DNA of 64,000 nucleotides from the NCBI RefSeq assembly GCF_018967645.1, contig NZ_JAHLZF010000008.1, positions 43,023-107,022 on the forward strand, read 5' to 3'. Position 1 is the first letter of the stretch; every line of letters starts with the position of its first letter. Shown here piece after piece: positions 60,034 to 64,000 of this stretch. The translations under genes and the position numbers were made by a program. This DNA comes from Allobacillus halotolerans (GTDB lineage Bacteria; Bacillota; Bacilli; Bacillales; Alkalibacillaceae). The notes under the pieces were generated by a model that saw nothing but the letters and a program-made list of their open reading frames with translations, ran no database searches and was not told the origin of the DNA.

Positions 60034-60330
60034 TTATTCGACTGGACCTTGCCAATCCAACATACCGCCAGTCATATTGGTGACGTTAAAACCTTTCGAT
60101 TCAAGGTACTGCGTCGCTTGGCCACTACGCCCACCAGAGCGGCATACCATAATATATGCTGCATTTTTATCTAATTCATGCTCGCGAAATTCAACTAAAC
60201 CAAGTGGCATGTGTAGCGCGCCAGGGATTTTCCCAGCAGCTACTTCTTCCGCTTCACGGACATCAATTAGATTCAATTGCTCACCATTTTCTAATTTTTC
60301 TTGTACTGTCTTTGCATCAATTGTTTTCAT
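60034..60330 (-). CDS. Single-domain rhodanese sulfurtransferase
   Basis: 98 residues, one rhodanese domain. NLIDVREAEEVAAGKIPGAL, then the active-site loop IMVCRSGGRSGQATQYLESK with the persulfide Cys, and VTNMTGGMLDWQG. GGAGG stands 8 nt before ATG 60330; the TTG five codons upstream overlaps it. Fourth gene of the operon; it accepts sulfane sulfur from low-molecular persulfides or from the TusA proteins. Confidence 0.9.
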   Translation of the reverse strand: MKTIDAKTVQEKLENGEQLNLIDVREAEEVAAGKIPGALHMPLGLVEFREHELDKNAAYIMVCRSGGRSGQATQYLESKGFNVTNMTGGMLDWQGPVE

Positions 60331-60348
60331 TCGAAATTCCTCCAACTA

Positions 60349-60828
60349 TTAAATGAATAAATTAATGGCGCCATCTTCACCGTCAGCGATATAAGCTGCG
60401 ACACCACCGTATTCGATGTCATCCATTAATTCTTCTTTTTTCAAACCTAAAAGGTCCATTGTCATCGTACAAGCAAGCAACTTAATATCCTGCTCTTTAG
60501 CCAAGTCGACTAAATCAGAAACAGGCATAGCATTGTGCTTCTTCATCACTTTTTTGATCATCTTAGGACCCATTCCTAGAAATTGCATTTTTGATAATGG
60601 CATATTTTCTGCCCCACGAGGCATCATTTTTGCAAACATTTTCTCCATAAATGATTTCTTCGGTTGTAATTTCTCATCTTTACGCAACGTATTTAATCCC
60701 CAAAACGTGTGAAAAATTGTCACATCATGATCGTATGCTGCCGCACCATTCGCAATAATATAGGCAGCCATCACTTTATCGTAATCACCACTAAACAAGA
60801 TGATATTCGTCTTTTTTCTTTCGGACAT
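60349..60828 (-). CDS. DsrE/DsrF/DrsH-like (YrkE-like) sulfur relay protein
   Basis: 159 residues. Start MSERKKTNIILFSGDYDKVMAA with AGGAGG 6-7 nt upstream (the longer frame to 60918 has no site). MAAYIIANGAAAYDHDVTIF and HTFWGLNTL are the DsrE-fold strands; the C-terminal half has LVDLAKEQDIKLLACTMTMDLLG with the conserved Cys, followed by IEYGGVAAYIADGEDG. DsrE2-type proteins carry persulfide sulfur in the cytosol between TusA and rhodanese partners. It lies between the TusA and rhodanese genes with 3-4 nt gaps downstream. Confidence 0.88.
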   Translation of the reverse strand: MSERKKTNIILFSGDYDKVMAAYIIANGAAAYDHDVTIFHTFWGLNTLRKDEKLQPKKSFMEKMFAKMMPRGAENMPLSKMQFLGMGPKMIKKVMKKHNAMPVSDLVDLAKEQDIKLLACTMTMDLLGLKKEELMDDIEYGGVAAYIADGEDGAINLFI

Positions 60829-60928
60829 TTTACTTCCTCCTAAATGGTTATTTGAAGAGAGAACGAAAGTTGTATTTCGCTCCCCCTCATACACATACCC
60901 GTACAGGTATATTATCATCTAAAAAAAT

Positions 60929-61156
60929 TTATGCTTTTTTAATATAGAAATAGAATACGCCGTCTTCTTCTTTTAGATCAACGAGCTCATGTCCAGAAGA
61001 CTTTGCCCATGCGGTAATATCACTCTTAGATCCTGCATCAGTTGTTACCACTTCGAGAATTTGACCACTTTCAATGTCATCAATCGTTTTCTTTGTTCTT
61101 ACAACTGGCATTGGGCATGCAAGTCCTTTAGCGTCTAATGTCTTCTCAATATTCAT
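60929..61156 (-). CDS. TusA-family sulfurtransferase (YrkI-like)
   Basis: 75 residues, one TusA domain. DAKGLACPMPVVRTKKTIDD (about 8-27) with the sulfur-carrying Cys in CPMP, then TTDAGSKSDITAWAKSSGHE and a final strand FYFYIKKA. First gene of the operon after the CstR operator; ATG with AGGAGG 10 nt upstream. It carries sulfane sulfur between rhodanese and DsrE proteins. Confidence 0.92.
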   Translation of the reverse strand: MNIEKTLDAKGLACPMPVVRTKKTIDDIESGQILEVVTTDAGSKSDITAWAKSSGHELVDLKEEDGVFYFYIKKA

Positions 61157-61193
61157 TATAAAATTCCTCCTGTTAATTGTTTTTTATATTTTA

Positions 61194-61236
61194 ATACCCT
61201 ATGGGGTATATTATAAAATAAAAGAATGATTGTCAA
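61194..61236 (-). promoter_or_regulatory. Promoter of the sulfur operon with CstR operator
   Basis: On the minus strand: TTGACA (61231-61236), 17-bp spacer, TAATAT (61208-61213), followed by the palindrome ATACCC-TATG-GGGTAT (61194-61209), which overlaps the -10 element by two bases and covers the start region. CsoR/CstR repressors bind G/C-rich centres flanked by AT (ATACCCC...GGGGTAT), so repression at this site is expected. Confidence 0.8.
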
Positions 61237-61257
61237 CAAGTAAATTTATTTTTTTAC

Positions 61258-61518
61258 TTATCGACTTTTTACCAATAAATTCACAGCTTCCTTAACTTTA
61301 TCATCTGTGTTCTCGCCGTTTTCTTCTGCTTCACGCACACATTCAATTAAATTTTCGCTGACGATTACACCAATTGCTCGGTCAATCGCCGTTCGACTTG
61401 CGGAAAGCTGCGTAATGACATCTTGACAATCCGAGCCTTCTTCCATCATTCGAAGTGCGCCTCTTAGCTGGCCTTCCAATCGTTTAATGCGATTCTTTAT
61501 TTTATCATCGTATTCCAT
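61258..61518 (-). CDS. cstR: CstR persulfide-sensing repressor (CsoR/RcnR family, YrkD-like)
   Basis: 86 residues, the all-helical CsoR fold: NRIKRLEGQLRGALRMMEEG, DCQDVITQLSASRTAIDRAIG, IVSENLIECVREAEENGE. Cys31 and Cys60 are present. Copper sensors of this family have His at the position of Asn56 (H-x3-C becomes N-x3-C here), so this is CstR, in which Cys31 and Cys60 form di- or polysulfide bridges on sulfide or persulfide exposure and release DNA. Transcribed ahead of the sulfur operon with a gap of 101 nt that holds an operator; a second operator lies before its own start. Confidence 0.92.
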   Translation of the reverse strand: MEYDDKIKNRIKRLEGQLRGALRMMEEGSDCQDVITQLSASRTAIDRAIGVIVSENLIECVREAEENGENTDDKVKEAVNLLVKSR

Positions 61519-61588
61519 TGCATCTTCCCCCCTCTACTAATTAATCCCAAGTTTATCATGTGTTATTTCAACCGATATATTTACATCA

Positions 61589-61606
61589 TATACCCCTAAC
61601 GGTATA
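61589..61606. promoter_or_regulatory. Second CstR operator, upstream of cstR and sigM
   Basis: TATACC-CCTAAC-GGTATA (61589-61606), a perfect 6+6 inverted repeat like the operator at 61194-61209. It lies 71 bp before the cstR start and 96 bp before the divergent sigma-factor start. Confidence 0.75.
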
Positions 61607-61650
61607 ATGTCAAACAAAAAATTGTAACCATGATAAAATGTCAGTAAACG

Positions 61651-61677
61651 TGCAACTTTTTGTGCGGCTCATCCGTT
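61651..61677 (+). promoter_or_regulatory. Candidate ECF-type autoregulatory promoter of the sigma factor
   Basis: TGCAAC (61651-61656) followed by TTTT, then 17 bp to CGTT (61674-61677). SigM promoters have TGAAAC or GCAAC-type -35 and CGTC -10 elements, so this is a near match, 25 bp before the sigM start codon. Confidence 0.45.
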
Positions 61678-61701
61678 GTTTGAGTGAAAGGGGGATCATA
61701 A

Positions 61702-62205
61702 ATGGAAATTGACGATATATACAAAAACTACATGTACGATCTATATCGTTATTTATTCTCCCTTTCAAAAAATCACCATACTGCAGAAGATTTAGTACAA
61801 GAAACATTTTACCGGACTTACTTAAGCTTACCTGAACAAAATATTACGAACATCAAAGCTTGGTTGTTTAAAGTTGCCTATCATACATTTATCGATGATA
61901 CGCGCAAAAATAAGAAACAAATTCCTAATGAAGAGATCGAACGATTAAAAGACAAAGAGTCCAGTGCTTGGACACCCGAGGATCAAGTACTTCAAAATGA
62001 AGAGTACCAACAACTTATCGAAATGGTCCATCAACTGCGGCCGAAACACCAACACGCTGTCATCCTTTGTGATCTACACGAACTTACATATGAAGAAGGT
62101 GCACAAATTATGGAACTAAACATCAATTCATTTAAAAGTAATTTGTATCGTGGTAGGCAAGCATTGATGAGTAAATTAAACGAACGGAGGAATCAAGATG
62201 AGTGA
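61702..62205 (+). CDS. sigM: ECF sigma factor, SigM-like
   Basis: 167 residues. Region 2: IDDIYKNYMYDLYRYLFSLS, AEDLVQETFYRTYLSLPEQ, KAWLFKVAYHTFIDDTRKNK (about 3-75). Region 4: LRPKHQHAVILCDLHELTYEEGAQIMELNINSFKSNLYRGRQAL (about 113-156). The sequence and the two partner genes that follow match B. subtilis sigM-yhdL-yhdK, a system for cell-envelope, salt and antibiotic stress. GGGGG stands 6 nt before the ATG. It overlaps the anti-sigma gene by 8 nt. Confidence 0.82.
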   Translation: MEIDDIYKNYMYDLYRYLFSLSKNHHTAEDLVQETFYRTYLSLPEQNITNIKAWLFKVAYHTFIDDTRKNKKQIPNEEIERLKDKESSAWTPEDQVLQNEEYQQLIEMVHQLRPKHQHAVILCDLHELTYEEGAQIMELNINSFKSNLYRGRQALMSKLNERRNQDE

Positions 62206-63214
62206 TGATCAAAATTATTGGAAGATGATTGACCGATCAAAAAAGCAATTTGATGAAAACACAAATATTGATTCCAATAAAATACTAAAAAAAAGTCGCC
62301 ATAAAGCTTTGACGACAAACATTTTAATTAGTTTGGCAGTTCTTTTGATGATTGTACCCACTTTAACACTGCTTACCTATTTTTATTATGGAAGCGGTGG
62401 CCATGACGGCCGGGCAAACACGCAAATCAAAGTCGCTAGTGACGTAATCGAAGTGACCGAGCCGAATATGTTTGTAAAACGAATGGAATTAGAAGAAACG
62501 ATCGATTTCTTTTCAATGGATTTGAACTTTGATGTTTATAAACGGATTGGAAAAGAAGAATATCGAGTGGGAGAATATGACATCGATTATATGTTGGATC
62601 AACCCGCTTTCCCGAATCGAACGTTCTTTTTGGATCGACCGCATCCAGAAATACCGCCTAGAGATGAGCCTAGCTATTTTATCCATCCAGCACTCCATGT
62701 ACCTTATGAATTCAAAAAAGAGTGGGAAATTGTTCAAAACGTCCCTGATGGAACGGTTGTAGAAGCCTATATATCTTTCAGCAATCCAATAAGACCAGAT
62801 GACATTCGTGACATTAACCCCGGTCGCGACCCAGATATCGATTTTTTATGGTTAGCTGTTGATACAGGGGTCGAAAAGAAAGTCCTTGATAGTGAAGGAC
62901 TGCCAGTTACACCAATCGGATACCCTATTTATAAAGATCCACCAACGTGGACGCCTTTTGATAACAGGCAGGATAATAGCGAAGTTTTTAAAGAGATTTT
63001 AAACCATTTAGAGAACCACGAAGAGCAAGCGACGAAAATCGCCCGAGCTAAAACATTAGCCCTTGATGAACGCATTGATTACATTCAAGAAAATGGTGTA
63101 AATATTTATGGAGCTGTTGTTACAGGACCAGCATCTGAAATTCGAAAGCTTCAGGACAACGAGTATGTTAGAAGCCTTAAAGTTGGCGAGGTGAAACTAT
63201 GGAATTGGCGATGA
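62198..63214 (+). CDS. Anti-sigma factor, YhdL-like (Sigma_reg_N/C)
   Basis: 338 residues. An N-terminal cytoplasmic segment (about 1-40, DDQNYWKMIDRSKKQFDE) to bind the sigma factor, one TM helix (about 42-64), and a large extracytoplasmic domain that contains two features of the sigma-regulator family: WEIVQNVPDGTVVEAYISFS and DFLWLAVDTGVEKK. The size and place agree with YhdL (about 358 residues) of the SigM operon. GGAGG stands 7 nt before the ATG inside sigM. It holds SigM inactive at the membrane until envelope stress. Confidence 0.8.
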   Translation: MSDDQNYWKMIDRSKKQFDENTNIDSNKILKKSRHKALTTNILISLAVLLMIVPTLTLLTYFYYGSGGHDGRANTQIKVASDVIEVTEPNMFVKRMELEETIDFFSMDLNFDVYKRIGKEEYRVGEYDIDYMLDQPAFPNRTFFLDRPHPEIPPRDEPSYFIHPALHVPYEFKKEWEIVQNVPDGTVVEAYISFSNPIRPDDIRDINPGRDPDIDFLWLAVDTGVEKKVLDSEGLPVTPIGYPIYKDPPTWTPFDNRQDNSEVFKEILNHLENHEEQATKIARAKTLALDERIDYIQENGVNIYGAVVTGPASEIRKLQDNEYVRSLKVGEVKLWNWR

Positions 63215-63492
63215 AAATTAAATCGAAAGTAGCTGGTATACCTGGGTTGGTTTCGATTATTAGTGCACTTCTCGGTTTAGCCTATTTCAATGTTGAGTAT
63301 TTAACGAAAATGAATACATCAATCTCGCCATACGTCTTTTTTATAATGGCATCAGTATTCTCGGGAATCGTCGGCCTATTTAGTAAAAAAAGTCGTTTGT
63401 ATGCAATATGGGGATTAGGAATCGGAATTTTTCTTGTGGTTCATCTGATCTTGATGATTTTCTTTTCAATCAATATTAATTACAAACCGTAA
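63199..63492 (+). CDS. YhdK-like small membrane partner of the anti-sigma factor
   Basis: 97 residues, three TM helices (about 13-30, 42-60, 66-90). Size and place match YhdK (96 residues) of the B. subtilis sigM operon, which helps YhdL hold SigM. GAGGTGA precedes ATG 63199; it overlaps the anti-sigma gene by 16 nt, so translation is coupled. Assignment rests mostly on operon position. Confidence 0.72.
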   Translation: MELAMKIKSKVAGIPGLVSIISALLGLAYFNVEYLTKMNTSISPYVFFIMASVFSGIVGLFSKKSRLYAIWGLGIGIFLVVHLILMIFFSININYKP

Positions 63493-64000
63493 AACTTTCA
63501 ATCTTGACGGAGGGAATTTTTCTAAAACGTTTTCGTCGGGCGGTTTCGCACGTTCGTCGGGCGGTTGCACACGTTTGTCGGGCGGTTCCACGCGCTTGTC
63601 GGGCGGTTCCACACGCTTGTCGGGCGGTTCCACGCGTTTGTCGGGCGGTTCCACACGCTTGTCGGGCGGTTCCACGCGTTTGTCGGGCGGTTCCACACGC
63701 TTGTCGGGCGGTTGCTCGCGCTTGTCGGGCGGTTGCTCGCGTTTGTCGGGCGGTTCCACACGCTTGTCGGGCGGTTGCTCGCGTTTGTCGGGCGGCTTGA
63801 CGCGTTTGTCGGGCGGTTGCTCGCGTTTGTCGGGTGGCTGCACACGCTTGTCGGGCGGTTCCACACGCTTGTCGGGCGGTTCGACACGCTTGTCGGGCGG
63901 TTCCACACGCTTGTCGGGCGGCTGCTCGCGTTTGTCGGGCGGTGGCACGCGCTTGTCGAGCGGCTCCACACGCTTGTCGGGCGGTTCCACACGTTTGTCG
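63493..64000. other. Non-coding end of window with repeat array
   Basis: 508 bp to the window end. After about 40 bp the 21-bp array starts and continues off the edge. No terminator hairpin for the sigM operon is seen before the array. Long ORFs in several frames here are artefacts of the 21-bp (7-codon) period. Confidence 0.6.
63533..64000. repeat. 21-bp tandem repeat array, at least 22 units, open at the right edge
   Basis: T(C/T)GTCGGGCGG-type words start at 63533, 63554, 63575, 63596 and so on to 63974 and 63995: 22 intervals of exactly 21 bp, no indel found. About 11 bp (TTGTCGGGCGG) are nearly invariant; the other 10 bp are drawn from a few versions (TTCCACACGC, TTCCACGCGC, TTGCTCGCGC). 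GC content is far above that of the genome around it. In reverse complement it is the same unit as the 36.5-kb tract. Confidence 0.95.

Noticed and set aside
63466..63992. Long minus- and plus-strand ORFs with PPDKRVE, RPTSVWN or CRAVPHA repeats
   Set aside because: The 21-bp period keeps several frames open at once; unit differences change amino acids freely in every frame; no start or ribosome site; the frame overlaps the end of the yhdK-like gene.

Overview
The window looks like a stretch of a low-GC (about 40%) Firmicutes chromosome, most likely a moderately halophilic or alkaliphilic member of the Bacillaceae. Support: strong AGGAGG-type ribosome sites, frequent TTG/GTG starts, and several Bacillus-type gene sets (SigM with YhdL/YhdK-like partners, a GltC-type LysR regulator, a yrk/cst sulfur operon, CcdA with a ResA/TlpA-like thioredoxin, a PadR-DUF2812 pair). 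The surface proteins are strongly acidic. The genus cannot be fixed from the sequence alone.

Layout. 1-5 kb: 5'-part of an ABC-class ATPase, a TVP38/VTT membrane protein, a DUF4349 lipoprotein, a methyltransferase and a membrane-anchored hydrolase. 5-14.5 kb: a papain-like amidase, PadR-DUF2812, DUF1028, an FMN reductase, a CatE-like dioxygenase, a two-gene ABC exporter, an LLM monooxygenase with its FMN reductase, a small membrane protein and a relic of an ABC-2 permease. 14.5-17.2 kb: a membrane protein, CcdA, a TlpA-like thioredoxin and an orphan OmpR-type response regulator in one operon. 17.7-22.5 kb: MarR-MATE, an IS200/IS605 element (TnpA HUH transposase plus TnpB nuclease) next to a truncated membrane gene, and an RluA-type pseudouridine synthase. 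22.5-36.4 kb: an MMPL exporter with a Pip/YhgE-like partner and a divergent TetR regulator, a CoA-disulfide-reductase-like enzyme, MFS, DUF454, a CaiB-type CoA transferase, a frameshifted YmcC-like gene, and TetR divergent from a DsbA/FrnE-like protein. 36.5-42.1 kb: CDF zinc exporter, TPR protein, gdhA divergent from a GltC-type regulator, and an SDR. 42.4-57.1 kb: a surface-adhesion locus with a sortase, a 3202-residue Cna-type wall-anchored adhesin, a REC-BTAD response regulator and a 1022-residue double-kinase hybrid sensor. 57.4-61.5 kb: a persulfide/sulfite detoxification operon under a CstR repressor with two visible operators. 61.7-63.5 kb: the SigM operon.

The most unusual feature is a set of at least eight intergenic tandem-repeat tracts. 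Their sequences differ from locus to locus, but their periods fall in only two classes: 21 bp (2.9, 30.5, 36.5, 42.2, 57.3 and 63.5 kb; the 42.2-kb tract mixes 20 and 21) and exactly 52 bp (17.3, 27.9 and 32.6 kb). These equal two and five turns of B-DNA. Apart from the 42.2-kb tract I find no indels, over up to 22 units. The 52-bp class is built around a core palindrome TAGAA-N3-TTCTA. Every tract lies downstream of at least one gene (convergent or tandem gaps) and none lies in a divergent promoter gap. The repeats give spurious long ORFs (PPDKRVE-type and LLDK-type peptides) that I do not accept as genes. Their role is unknown. The strict helical phasing suggests a protein-binding or architectural array, or a 3'-end or RNA function, rather than neutral minisatellites, but this is inference.
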